Source: a virus. From it: DNA of 23,767 nucleotides. The stretch's first letter is position 1. Each line of letters opens with the position of its first letter. The notes beneath the pieces were generated by a model that ran no database searches, was not told the DNA's origin, and worked only from the letters and a program-made list of their open reading frames with translations. The stretch lies in the IMG/VR virus record IMGVR_UViG_3300030333_006262, positions 1 to 23,767 of that record, one strand, 5' to 3'. Below are positions 7,498 to 15,382 of the stretch, in pieces. The translations under genes and the position numbers were made by a program.

Positions 7498-7983
7498 ATG
7501 TCAGAATTAACAACATTTGAAGAAATAATAGAAAAAGTATTAGCACATGAGGGTGGTTATGTAAATGACCCTAATGATAGAGGTGGTGAAACTAAATATG
7601 GTATTACCAAAAAGTTTTATCCAGATGTTGATATAAAAAATTTAACAATAGATCAAGCTAAACACATATATCATACCGATTATTGGAGACGTGGTAAATG
7701 TGATGAAATACCATCTAAATTAAGGCATATATATTTTGATATGCTTGTAAATTTTGGTAAGAGAGGGGCTGTTAAAGTTTTACAAAAAGCAGCAAACGCA
7801 AAAAATAAAGATAAGATAGATGTAGATGGTGGATTAGGACCAGCTACATTAAAAGCAATTCAGAACCTTGAACTTGAAAGAGTACGAGCATATCGAGTTT
7901 TAAGGTTCGCTAATTTAGTAATTAAAAAACCTGAACAAGAACGATTTTGGTTTGGATGGTTCAGGAGAGCAACGGAGGTATAA
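7498..7983 (+). CDS. GH108 peptidoglycan hydrolase (endolysin or tail lysozyme)
   Basis: A 161-aa protein starting at ATG 7498 after AGAGGT. The N-terminal half matches glycoside hydrolase family 108: VLAHEGGYVNDPNDRGGETK followed by YGIT, with Glu18 of the HEGGY motif as the expected catalytic acid. GH108 enzymes cut the glycan strands of peptidoglycan. The second half (about residues 85-161) fits the peptidoglycan-binding domain usually paired with it: FDMLVNFGKRGAVKVLQKAA, DVDGGLGPATLKAI and RFWFGWFRR. There is no signal peptide or membrane helix, so as an endolysin it would need a holin, and none is evident here. Its position between tube and baseplate genes also allows a tail-associated lysozyme, a job done in T4 by gp5. 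The catalytic family is clear; which of these two roles it plays is open. Confidence 0.9.
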   Translation: MSELTTFEEIIEKVLAHEGGYVNDPNDRGGETKYGITKKFYPDVDIKNLTIDQAKHIYHTDYWRRGKCDEIPSKLRHIYFDMLVNFGKRGAVKVLQKAANAKNKDKIDVDGGLGPATLKAIQNLELERVRAYRVLRFANLVIKKPEQERFWFGWFRRATEV

Positions 7984-7985
7984 AG

Positions 7986-8171
7986 ATGTCAAGTACAAGT
8001 GAATTATATGAAACAATGAATAACTTATGGGAAGATTTTCAAACAAACCATAGAACATTTACAGAAAAAGGTAACAAATCTGCTGGAACAAGAGCTAGAA
8101 AAGCTGTAGGTGAAGTTAAAAAATTAGTTACTGCATACAGACAAGCATCAGTATCTGAATCAAAATCATAG
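7986..8171 (+). CDS. Hc1-like histone H1 homologue (small DNA-binding protein)
   Basis: A 61-aa protein starting at ATG 7986, two bases after the endolysin stop, with GGAGGT inside the end of that gene. A TTG at 7947 in the same frame is rejected because it would bury this binding site. Residues 14-50, LWEDFQTNHRTFTEKGNKSA then GTRARKAVGEVKKLV, follow the Hc1 pattern of bacterial H1-like proteins: a helix ending in F.EKGNK(A/S)AGTR.RKA, then a second Lys-rich helix with YR. Hc1 condenses DNA in Chlamydia, and short homologues occur in Bacteroidetes. It may compact phage or host DNA, or help packaging or ejection; this is inferred. It appears co-transcribed with the endolysin and the baseplate gene 9 nt downstream. 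Confidence 0.82.
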   Translation: MSSTSELYETMNNLWEDFQTNHRTFTEKGNKSAGTRARKAVGEVKKLVTAYRQASVSESKS

Positions 8172-8180
8172 GAGATAAAA

Positions 8181-8975
8181 ATGGCAGAAGATCAAATCAA
8201 AAAATCAATTGAAAGTAGTTTTGAGAAAAAACATACTTTTCCATCGGAAACTATAGATTTACCTAGTAAAGGTAAAGTTTATCCAAAAAATAGTCCTTTA
8301 TCTGATGGAACTATAGAATTGAAATATATGACAACTAAAGAAGAGGATATTCTAACATCACAGAATCTAATTAAAAAAGGTGTTGTTGTTGATAAACTTT
8401 TAAATTCACTTATTGTTACACCTGGTGTAACTACAGATGATTTAATCATTGGTGATAAAAATGCAATTATGGTAGCAGCTAGAATATTAGCATATGGTGG
8501 TGATTATGAAGTTGAAGTTATGAATCCAAATGATAATAGTAAATTTAATCATAAATTTGATTTGACAGCTTTAGAATTTAAAAATCCTGTTGAAGGTGTA
8601 GATTATTCTGAAAATAATTTTACATTAGATTTACCAGTAAGTAAAGTAACAATTACATTTAAACTTTTAGATGGTAAAGATGAGAGAAATATTGCTTCTC
8701 AATTAAAAGGTTTACAAAAAGTTGGTACACCTGGTGAAGTTTCAACTAGATTGAAAAATGTAATTACTTCTGTTAATGGTGATGATTCAAAACAAACTAT
8801 TAGTACATTTGTTGAAAATATGTTGTCAAAAGAATCACTTCTTTTAAGAGATGAAATTTCAAGACTTAATCCTGATATTGAATTATCACAAGATGTTGAA
8901 CTGCCTAGTGGAGAGACAGTATCATTGGCAATTCCAATGACTGTCGAATTTTTTTGGCCTAAGGCCGGAGCATAG
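8181..8975 (+). CDS. 26: T4 gp26-like baseplate hub assembly protein (zero-frame product)
   Basis: A 264-aa protein starting at ATG 8181 after AGGAGA. The N-terminal segment IDLPSKGKVYPKNSPLSDG, followed by IELKYMTTKEEDILTS and LIKKGVVVDKLLNSLI, is the hallmark of the T4 gp26 baseplate family (PF12322 type; T4 gp26 is 208 aa). In T4, gp26 helps hub assembly together with gp51 and the tape measure. The last codons run through a 7-T tract into TAG. An ORF in the +1 frame overlaps this end and has no start codon of its own, so a longer product of about 334 aa may be made by frameshifting. The short and long forms would then resemble the gpG and gpGT tail assembly chaperones of lambda. It sits upstream of the tape measure gene, as those chaperones do. 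Confidence 0.82.
   Translation: MAEDQIKKSIESSFEKKHTFPSETIDLPSKGKVYPKNSPLSDGTIELKYMTTKEEDILTSQNLIKKGVVVDKLLNSLIVTPGVTTDDLIIGDKNAIMVAARILAYGGDYEVEVMNPNDNSKFNHKFDLTALEFKNPVEGVDYSENNFTLDLPVSKVTITFKLLDGKDERNIASQLKGLQKVGTPGEVSTRLKNVITSVNGDDSKQTISTFVENMLSKESLLLRDEISRLNPDIELSQDVELPSGETVSLAIPMTVEFFWPKAGA
8946..8966 (+). promoter_or_regulatory. Candidate programmed frameshift site with hairpin
   Basis: GAA followed by seven T (8949-8955) gives zero-frame codons GAA TTT TTT TGG. A Phe-tRNA on the second TTT can re-pair perfectly after a +1 or -2 slip, and either enters the frame of the downstream ORF. A -1 slip would meet TAA at 8960. GGCC-TAA-GGCC (8956-8966) follows at once, a short all-GC stem that stands out in this AT-rich genome. 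Confidence 0.6.
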
Positions 8976-9186
8976 AGCTCAAATACACGAACAAATTTTT
9001 GCATTACTTTATAGTAGTAATGGTGGATTTACACATTCTGATGTGTATAATATGCCTACTTATATGCGAAATTTCTATTTACAAAAATTAGTAGAAGTTA
9101 AAAAAACAGAAAAAGAAGAAATGGAAAAAGCTAAGAAAAAGAAAGGTTCTTCATTTAGCAAACCTAATTTCCCAGGAAAACCATAA
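8956..9186 (+). CDS. Frameshift extension of gp26-like protein (no start codon of its own)
   Basis: This frame is open from 8941, just after a TGA at 8938, to TAA 9184-9186. It has no ATG, GTG or TTG until GTG 9043 and ATG 9052, and neither of those has a Shine-Dalgarno sequence. Yet its protein sense is clear from the overlap onward: RAQIHEQIFALLYSSNGGFT, then HSDVYNMPTYMRNFYLQKLV and a Lys/Glu-rich tail ending SKPNFPGKP. The motif NGGFTHxDVYNMPxYxRxFY is typical of short phage proteins that follow a baseplate or tail chaperone. I therefore read it as the second half of a fused protein made by a +1 or -2 shift, adding about 76 residues. The alternative is a single gene split by a homopolymer sequencing error. 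Coordinates start at the first codon after the slip. Confidence 0.68.
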   Translation, partial: GLRPEHRAQIHEQIFALLYSSNGGFTHSDVYNMPTYMRNFYLQKLVEVKKTEKEEMEKAKKKKGSSFSKPNFPGKP

Positions 9187-9223
9187 GTATAATATAATAT
9201 AAATCAAATTTTCTTACAAAGTT

Positions 9224-9238
9224 AATATTTATATATGA
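9224..9238 (+). promoter_or_regulatory. Late-type intergenic motif upstream of the tape measure operon (strict copy)
   Basis: AATATTTATATATGA, with core at 9226-9233, is 36 nt before ATG 9270. No hairpin terminator is seen between 9186 and this element, so read-through from the endolysin unit is also possible. Confidence 0.6.
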
Positions 9239-9269
9239 CTTGGTATATCTAAAATCAAGGAGGAAATAG

Positions 9270-9494
9270 ATGTCAAAGAAAAAATCATATATGGATAAAG
9301 AAAATATCATCAATGAAGGTATAATTGATAAGATTTTTGATTATATTAAAAAACGCAAAATAAGAAAGCTTGAAAAAGCTTTTAGAGATCAACCTGAAAT
9401 CAAAGCAAAAATACGAAAATTTAATGATGATGCTAGAGCATTTGAAAAATATTTAAAATCACGTGGTATAGATCACAAAATACATAAGTTATAA
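9270..9494 (+). CDS. Small basic protein of unknown function
   Basis: A 74-aa protein (ATG 9270 after AGGAGG), rich in Lys and Arg. It opens MSKKKSYMDKENIINEGIID, continues with a helix KIFDYIKKRKIRKLEKAF, and ends in a region with repeated basic residues (FEKYLKSRGIDHKIHKL). Short proteins that begin with a KSYMD...IL/NEG..DK pattern are frequent in T4-like phages, but I do not know a role. It lies 18 nt upstream of the tape measure gene, is the first gene after a late-type motif, and is probably translated from the same message. A tail assembly accessory role is a guess from position only. Confidence 0.6.
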   Translation: MSKKKSYMDKENIINEGIIDKIFDYIKKRKIRKLEKAFRDQPEIKAKIRKFNDDARAFEKYLKSRGIDHKIHKL

Positions 9495-9512
9495 TCACTA
9501 TAAGGAAGATAA

Positions 9513-11810
9513 ATGTCAACAAAGATTTATAGAGAAGTAACATCGAAATTTAATGATGAGACTCAGAAATGGGAAACTATTTCTGAAGATTCTTATGATT
9601 ATGATGGACCTATGGATCTTGTGCAAGGTGGTGATATGGATGAAGATTGGAGAAATTTAGAAGAAGTATTCAAAGATTTAGGAAAAACTTTTGAAAAAGC
9701 TATGAAAAAAGCTGTTAATTCAGGAGCTAGTTCATATAAAAAATCATTTATATCTGCTGGAGCGGCTGTTAATAAAGCTTTAAAAGATAATACAGGTCAT
9801 CGAAGAGCTATTACTAGAGCAGGTTTAGAAGATTCTTCTAAACAATATTTATTAGCTTTAGAACAATTCCAACAAGGATTAATATCAGCTGCCGATTTCA
9901 GTTCAGCTGCACAAGAATTTGAAAATGCGATGCACAATAGTAAACTGGGTAAAAACACAAGAGATGAACTGTTAAGAGGAATTCATGGAGCTACAACAGC
10001 CGCAGAATTACAAGAAGCTCATGATAATATACAAGAGGCTTTTTCCGAAGGGATTCAGGATGGATTAGGTATTCTACCTAGCAATACATTTACAAAAGTT
10101 TTAGGAATTGATGCTGCATCTGAACAAGCATCAAAAGCTCTATCTGACAAATTAGCTCCAATGTTAACTGGTTTGGGTAAATTTATGGGTAGACATTGGG
10201 GTGCAGCGTTGGCTGTTGGTGTAGCATTTGCTATTATTAGTGCAATTTCATCTCTTACAGATGAAATAGGTGAAGAATTTGGTGCTATAGGTGCACAAAC
10301 ATTTGGTACTGATTTAATAGCGGCTAAGGCAACTGCTACAGAACTTGGTTATGAATTTTCAGATGTAGCTGATTCTGTCAAAGCCATGAGTAATGAATTT
10401 GGTATCTCTTTTGGTGATGCTATAGAAATAAGTAAAGCTTCTATGGATACAGCAAGAGCTCTTGGTATTAGTACAGACCAAGCTGGTGAACTTACAGGTT
10501 TATTAATGCAAATGGGTGGACATTCAGCTGAATCTGCTCAAAACTTTTTAAAACAAGGAGCTGCTCTTGCTAAATCTGCTGGTATTTCACCAGCTGCTGT
10601 TATGTCTGATATTTCAGGTTCAGCTGAAGAATTGGCTGGATTTATGAAAGATGGTGGTGAAAATATTATGCAAGCCGCTGTTGGTGCTAGAAAGATGGGA
10701 ATGAACTTGGGTGAAGTTGTTTCTATGGCAGATAGTTTATTAGATTTCCAATCTTCAATTGAAAAGGAAATGACAGCATCTGTGATGGTAGGTAAAAATT
10801 TAAATCTTCAAAGAGCTAGAGAATTAGCATTGGCTGGTGATTTAGCAGGTATGACTGAAGAAGTATTGGATAATGTAGTTTCTGAAGCTGAATGGAATGA
10901 ACTAAATGTTCTTCAAAGAAAATCTATTGCTGACGCTTTGGGTGTAAGTGTTCAAAGTATGAGTAAAATGGTAGAAGAATCAGGTAAAACATTTCAACAA
11001 CTTAAAGCTATGAGAGAACTTGATATTAGTGAAATTGTATCTGATGATGCTTTAAGTAATATAACAGTATTTATGAATAATTTAAAAGCAATTGGGTTAT
11101 GGTTTTTAACTGGTATATCTTGGATGACAAATTTTTTTGGTGAACAGGGTGAAGGTTGGGATATGGTTGGAACAGCAATTACACTTGTTCTTGTTGGGTT
11201 GGTATTATTGAGTGTATGGTTAGGATTTGTAGCAGTTCAAGGATATGTGGCAGGACTTGGTGCTGGAGCAGCTGCAGGTGGAGTAGGTGCATTAGATGCT
11301 GCTATGGTAGGATTAGCAGCTACCGCTCCTGTTGCAGGACCTGCGTTAGCTTCTCTAGCAGCTACTGGATGGTCATTAGCAGCTACTGCGGCTGCGCTTG
11401 CAGTTTCTATTGGTATGGTGGTTGCTGGTATAGTTGGAATTGTATATTTGCTACCTCCTGTTATTGATGCGTTTGGTAGATTAGGAACAGTTATAACTGA
11501 TAATATAATTAAATTGGTTGATAATGATACTATATTGGGAATTATAGGATTGGCTGGTGCATTTTATATATTAACTTCTGCATTAATCGCTATGTCAACT
11601 GCTGGTATGTTTGCTATGCCGGTTATTCAAGGTGTAGCTGCTATAGCTGGTATAGGATTAGGTGCTATGGCTATTGGTGGTTGGTTATTTGGTGGAAAAG
11701 ATGAAATTAAATGGATAGAATTACAAACGGAAATTCAAGCGGTTGCAACGGCTGTTAATGACCTTAAATCTTCTACATTAAAAGTTAAAATAGCGGAGGG
11801 GCAAATTTAA
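9513..11810 (+). CDS. Tail tape measure protein (gp29 position)
   Basis: A 765-aa protein starting at ATG 9513 after AAGGAAG. Tape measure proteins set tail length and occupy the tube lumen; T4 gp29 is 590 aa. Residues 1-225 are mostly helical and charged. A hydrophobic stretch lies near 229-250 (WGAALAVGVAFAIISAISSL). Residues 270-500 are an Ala/Gly/Met-rich helical region (AGELTGLLMQMGGHSAESAQ is representative). Two long hydrophobic regions follow, about 556-650 and 672-735, as expected for segments that may insert in the host membrane during ejection. The place between the gp26-like gene with its frameshift and the gp48/54-like gene fits T4 order. At 1.5 angstroms per helical residue the length would allow a tail of at most about 115 nm. 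Similarity to gp29 itself is not visible by eye; the call rests on composition and position. Confidence 0.8.
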   Translation: MSTKIYREVTSKFNDETQKWETISEDSYDYDGPMDLVQGGDMDEDWRNLEEVFKDLGKTFEKAMKKAVNSGASSYKKSFISAGAAVNKALKDNTGHRRAITRAGLEDSSKQYLLALEQFQQGLISAADFSSAAQEFENAMHNSKLGKNTRDELLRGIHGATTAAELQEAHDNIQEAFSEGIQDGLGILPSNTFTKVLGIDAASEQASKALSDKLAPMLTGLGKFMGRHWGAALAVGVAFAIISAISSLTDEIGEEFGAIGAQTFGTDLIAAKATATELGYEFSDVADSVKAMSNEFGISFGDAIEISKASMDTARALGISTDQAGELTGLLMQMGGHSAESAQNFLKQGAALAKSAGISPAAVMSDISGSAEELAGFMKDGGENIMQAAVGARKMGMNLGEVVSMADSLLDFQSSIEKEMTASVMVGKNLNLQRARELALAGDLAGMTEEVLDNVVSEAEWNELNVLQRKSIADALGVSVQSMSKMVEESGKTFQQLKAMRELDISEIVSDDALSNITVFMNNLKAIGLWFLTGISWMTNFFGEQGEGWDMVGTAITLVLVGLVLLSVWLGFVAVQGYVAGLGAGAAAGGVGALDAAMVGLAATAPVAGPALASLAATGWSLAATAAALAVSIGMVVAGIVGIVYLLPPVIDAFGRLGTVITDNIIKLVDNDTILGIIGLAGAFYILTSALIAMSTAGMFAMPVIQGVAAIAGIGLGAMAIGGWLFGGKDEIKWIELQTEIQAVATAVNDLKSSTLKVKIAEGQI

Positions 11811-14800
11811 TGAGTCTTGAAAAATTAAAAAGTGCATACGCAAATATTACTTTACCTAATGATAATTTAAAAAAAGAAGGTAAAGATGTTAATAATAACA
11901 TGAGACCATTAGATAAAACAACTCCTGATATTAATGGTGGTGTCGGATTAGATCTTACTAAAATGGTATCTGAATTTAGTATTCAAAATTCACCTCAAAT
12001 GGTGGATAGTATGAATAATGAAAAAGCTTCTGGATTTACTCCCAATTATGATAAAAGTTTATTTACTGGGATAGAAGGTAAAAAACCAAGTATAACATTT
12101 AATGGTAATACATTAGCTTATACTGATAGGAATGTTGAATGGCCTGGTCCTGTTGATTTTATGAGTAATCAGAAAGTTGGTGGATTTACATTAGATAGTA
12201 CACATAAATCACCTAGTTTATATAAAGGTGTTGTGGATGGTGAAAAACCAATATCTACATGGGTTAATGGTTTAAATGTAGGTGGTAGTTTATTTGGTAT
12301 TGATGAACCTAAAAAAGATTTTAACTTTATTTGGAATGATAATAAACAAATAAATTATACATTGGGTGATGTTGATTTTCCAGGTCCAGTAGATTTTCAA
12401 ACCATAATAGGTATGTGGACAACTCAATTAACTGGTTTAAATTTTCCTGATGGGTTTACATTGGGAATGAATGAATCAGAATTGGTTAAAGGTTATCAAA
12501 CTATGACTCTTCAGGGAGAAGATTATCGAAATACTAATAAATATAATATTGGTAATTATTCGTTTACAGATGTACCGGGAACAAGTGGGGTGAATGATTT
12601 TTATATAGGTTTTAATCCAGTAACAACTCCTAGTCAGTATGCTGGAATTCCAGAAACATATGATGGAACTTGGAATACTACTGGTATGGCTACAAATTAT
12701 TTTGATAGTAAACATACAAATAATCCAATATATAATGATTTCCCTGGACCAGTAGATTTTATGAGTGGAATGTCTCTACATCCAGCCAGTTTAGCACAAT
12801 CAGGTTCTATCACAGGATTTACTAATAATTATAATCCAGGTATGTTTGGTGGTTGGAGTGTTGGTAATCCTGAGGGTGATTCTAAACTTCTTGGTATGTG
12901 GAATACTGATTTCCTACCTAATGAAATGCTTACTTCTTTATGGACAGGTTATAATTATAATAATACTGTTCAATTTGGTCAAGCTGTAGATTTTATGAGT
13001 GGAGTAAATTCTTATTATCCAACAATAGATCCTTCTGTTCCGGGATTTAATCTTAATTTTAATGAAGGTGGTTATACAGAAGGTATTGGATTAGGTGGTT
13101 CTAAATATTTAAATATACCAACTGGAACACACACAGCTTATGGTAGTTCGTTATCATTTACTGATACTGAAGGTGATATTGGTGTTGATTTTATGACAGG
13201 AATGTCACATCATGAATTGAGTTTAGCTAATTCAGGTTCTATATCAGGTTTTAATATTAAATATAATCCAGGACAATTTGGTGGATGGACACCAGATAAT
13301 CCTCAAGGTGATTCTAAACTTTTAGGGTTGTGGGATACACAATATGGACAAGGTGAAATATTAACTTCTATGTGGAGTGGTTATACTGATGAAAATAATA
13401 ACACTGTGGATTTCCCTGGACCAATCGGAGATTTTTCTCTTAATTTTAATCCTAATTTTCCTGGTGGTTATTCAACTGAAAATCCAATTGGTGATACTAA
13501 ATATGATTTAACTGATGATGGTAGTGTTATTACTGATATGTATTCATCAACAATTGATGATGAAATTGTTAATTTTAGTCAAGAAAATTTATTTGATAAT
13601 CAAAAAATATTACTTAGAAGTGGTGTGGAGGTTGATAAATGGAAAGGATCAAGTCAAGGTGGTCAACTTTCACCACAATTTGATGTTTTATATAATACAC
13701 TTCCGTGGATTCAAAGTGCTAAAGATGCTAAATATGGGGGTCCAATACAAGATGGTTCTAATATTAATAATTTAGACAGATTTAATCCAAAAGCAGATAT
13801 ATGGAATGATGGGGCTAGAATTGGTAATACAAATCCATCTTTAACATTGAATAATAGCAGTCTTTTAAGATTATCTACATTAAGTCAAAATCCAATTAGT
13901 ACTGATTATGGTGGGAGTAATGAACCATATATAATTGATCATTTGGGAAATGTAGATGATAATTTTGTAGGATTTTCAGTTCCTGTAACAAGAATGAAAA
14001 AAGATGTTATAAGAATTTCTAAATTTTTAACATCTGTTAAAGGTGGTCAATTTATATCAAATCAAAACTTTTTAGGACAATTTCAACAATATAGAACTTT
14101 TTATGATCCATTATCTACATTATTAAATATATCTTCACCTAAAAAAGGACTTGGTACTCTTTTACAAACTTATTCTAGAGATGAAGGTTTATTAGGTACT
14201 ATTGCTGGTGGTGTGGGTACACATAGAACTTATAGTGAATGGTTAGATGAAAGGGCATTGGGATATGATCAATGGGGTTCTTCAACTGGTAATACTTTCA
14301 ATCTTAACTTATTTCAACCTGGGGAAGAAAAGACATCAGAAACTACTACAGCAAATCCAGCACCATCAACATATGCTGAAAAAGAATTAAGACATACACC
14401 TATGGCTTTCAAAGGTTATGATTTATTAGCTTCAGGTGTAGAATTTTTTACAAACTTACTTGTACCTGGTGGAACTGGTGGTGGTAAAGCGATTGATCCA
14501 GCTGGAATAACTAAAGAATCAGGAATAGATTCTAGAAAGAATATGAATGTGAGTATTGATTCTAGAAGATCTCCATTAGGTGATATAGGAAAAGGTGATT
14601 TACATACATTAACACCTGCAATTACAGATGCGAGTGTTGTTGAAAAACAAACAGATGGAATGCCATTTTATTTTAAAGATTTGAGAGATAATAAGATTAT
14701 TACATTTAGGGCTTATATAGAAGGGTTGAGTGAAACAATATCACCGACTTGGAACTCAGAAGAATATATTGGAAGAAGTGAACCTGTATATACTTATAAA

Positions 14801-15370
14801 AATGCAGAAAGAGAAATTAATTTTTCATTAAAATTATTTGCTGGAACAAAGGATGAATTGAATATGATTTATTCTAAAATGAACAGATTAACTTCTCTTG
14901 CTTATCCAGAATATATTGCTCAAGAAGAAGTTACAAATAATCCAAATCCAAATACACAAGTTGGTACACTAAAGATTGGTACTCCTGGTGCAAAAACAAG
15001 AATGAAACCACCATTGTGTCAATTAAGACTTGGTAATTTATTTGGAACTAATGGTAATTTACTTTCTGGTTTTATTAAATCTTTAAGTTATAATTTTCCT
15101 GATAATGCGCCATGGGAAATTAAAGCTGGTGAAATAGTTCCAAAATATATAGAGGCTGAATTAGGATTTCAAGTAATACATTCAAAAGTTCCTGAATTGA
15201 ATACAGCTAATATTAATCATTTTTATGGTATACATCAAATTCAACAAACAACTTCTACAAGTACAGATTCAAATGTAGATAATCAAACTTCAGAAACAGA
15301 AAAGAATGTATTTTTAGAAGGTGCAGGTGTTGGTGGTGGTGGATTGAATAATTTTAATTTAAATAGTTAA
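11810..15370 (+). CDS. Baseplate tail-tube cap protein (gp48/gp54-like C-terminus) with repeat-rich N-terminal half
   Basis: A 1186-aa protein. ATG 11810 overlaps the tape measure stop by one base (TAATG), with GGAGGGG upstream. Residues ~945-1165 form the conserved part: MPFYFKDLRDNKIITFRAYI, EYIGRSEPVYTY, INFSLKLFAGTKDELNMIYS, RMKPPLCQLRLGNLFG, GFIKSLSYNFPDNAPWE, VPKYIEAELGFQV. This fits marine T4-like proteins in the place of T4 gp48/gp54 (364 and 320 aa), which start the tail tube on the baseplate. Which of the two it matches is not resolved. The extra ~900 residues are unusual. Residues 74-545 hold degenerate repeats with a PGPVDFM or VDFM core, rich in Gly, Asn, Asp and aromatic residues. 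Such repeats suggest an extended beta structure, perhaps on the baseplate surface. The order tape measure, cap, LysM, hub is consistent with baseplate assembly. Confidence 0.78.
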   Translation: MSLEKLKSAYANITLPNDNLKKEGKDVNNNMRPLDKTTPDINGGVGLDLTKMVSEFSIQNSPQMVDSMNNEKASGFTPNYDKSLFTGIEGKKPSITFNGNTLAYTDRNVEWPGPVDFMSNQKVGGFTLDSTHKSPSLYKGVVDGEKPISTWVNGLNVGGSLFGIDEPKKDFNFIWNDNKQINYTLGDVDFPGPVDFQTIIGMWTTQLTGLNFPDGFTLGMNESELVKGYQTMTLQGEDYRNTNKYNIGNYSFTDVPGTSGVNDFYIGFNPVTTPSQYAGIPETYDGTWNTTGMATNYFDSKHTNNPIYNDFPGPVDFMSGMSLHPASLAQSGSITGFTNNYNPGMFGGWSVGNPEGDSKLLGMWNTDFLPNEMLTSLWTGYNYNNTVQFGQAVDFMSGVNSYYPTIDPSVPGFNLNFNEGGYTEGIGLGGSKYLNIPTGTHTAYGSSLSFTDTEGDIGVDFMTGMSHHELSLANSGSISGFNIKYNPGQFGGWTPDNPQGDSKLLGLWDTQYGQGEILTSMWSGYTDENNNTVDFPGPIGDFSLNFNPNFPGGYSTENPIGDTKYDLTDDGSVITDMYSSTIDDEIVNFSQENLFDNQKILLRSGVEVDKWKGSSQGGQLSPQFDVLYNTLPWIQSAKDAKYGGPIQDGSNINNLDRFNPKADIWNDGARIGNTNPSLTLNNSSLLRLSTLSQNPISTDYGGSNEPYIIDHLGNVDDNFVGFSVPVTRMKKDVIRISKFLTSVKGGQFISNQNFLGQFQQYRTFYDPLSTLLNISSPKKGLGTLLQTYSRDEGLLGTIAGGVGTHRTYSEWLDERALGYDQWGSSTGNTFNLNLFQPGEEKTSETTTANPAPSTYAEKELRHTPMAFKGYDLLASGVEFFTNLLVPGGTGGGKAIDPAGITKESGIDSRKNMNVSIDSRRSPLGDIGKGDLHTLTPAITDASVVEKQTDGMPFYFKDLRDNKIITFRAYIEGLSETISPTWNSEEYIGRSEPVYTYKNAEREINFSLKLFAGTKDELNMIYSKMNRLTSLAYPEYIAQEEVTNNPNPNTQVGTLKIGTPGAKTRMKPPLCQLRLGNLFGTNGNLLSGFIKSLSYNFPDNAPWEIKAGEIVPKYIEAELGFQVIHSKVPELNTANINHFYGIHQIQQTTSTSTDSNVDNQTSETEKNVFLEGAGVGGGGLNNFNLNS
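12140..13435 (+). repeat. Degenerate protein repeats with (F/W)PGPVDFM core
   Basis: Within the 1186-aa baseplate protein, the core recurs at residues 111, 190, 311, 391 (QAVDFMSG), 458 (GVDFMTG) and 534 (FPGPIGDF), about 67-121 residues apart. The best pair is residues 314-386 and 459-532, which share a GSI(T/S)GF segment, then YNPG(M/Q)FGGW and GDSKLLG(M/L)W in the same order. The DNA copies are diverged, so this is an old repeat family. Confidence 0.8.
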
Positions 15371-15382
15371 TGGGGTATAATT

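Noticed and set aside
7947-7985. TTG start for the Hc1-like protein inside the endolysin gene
   Set aside because: No SD fits it, and it would read through GGAGGT, which is well placed for ATG 7986. The extra 13 residues do not fit the family.
11156-11467. Open frame giving a Cys/Trp/Ser-rich peptide
   Set aside because: It is a shadow in another frame of the Ala/Gly-rich hydrophobic part of the tape measure gene.
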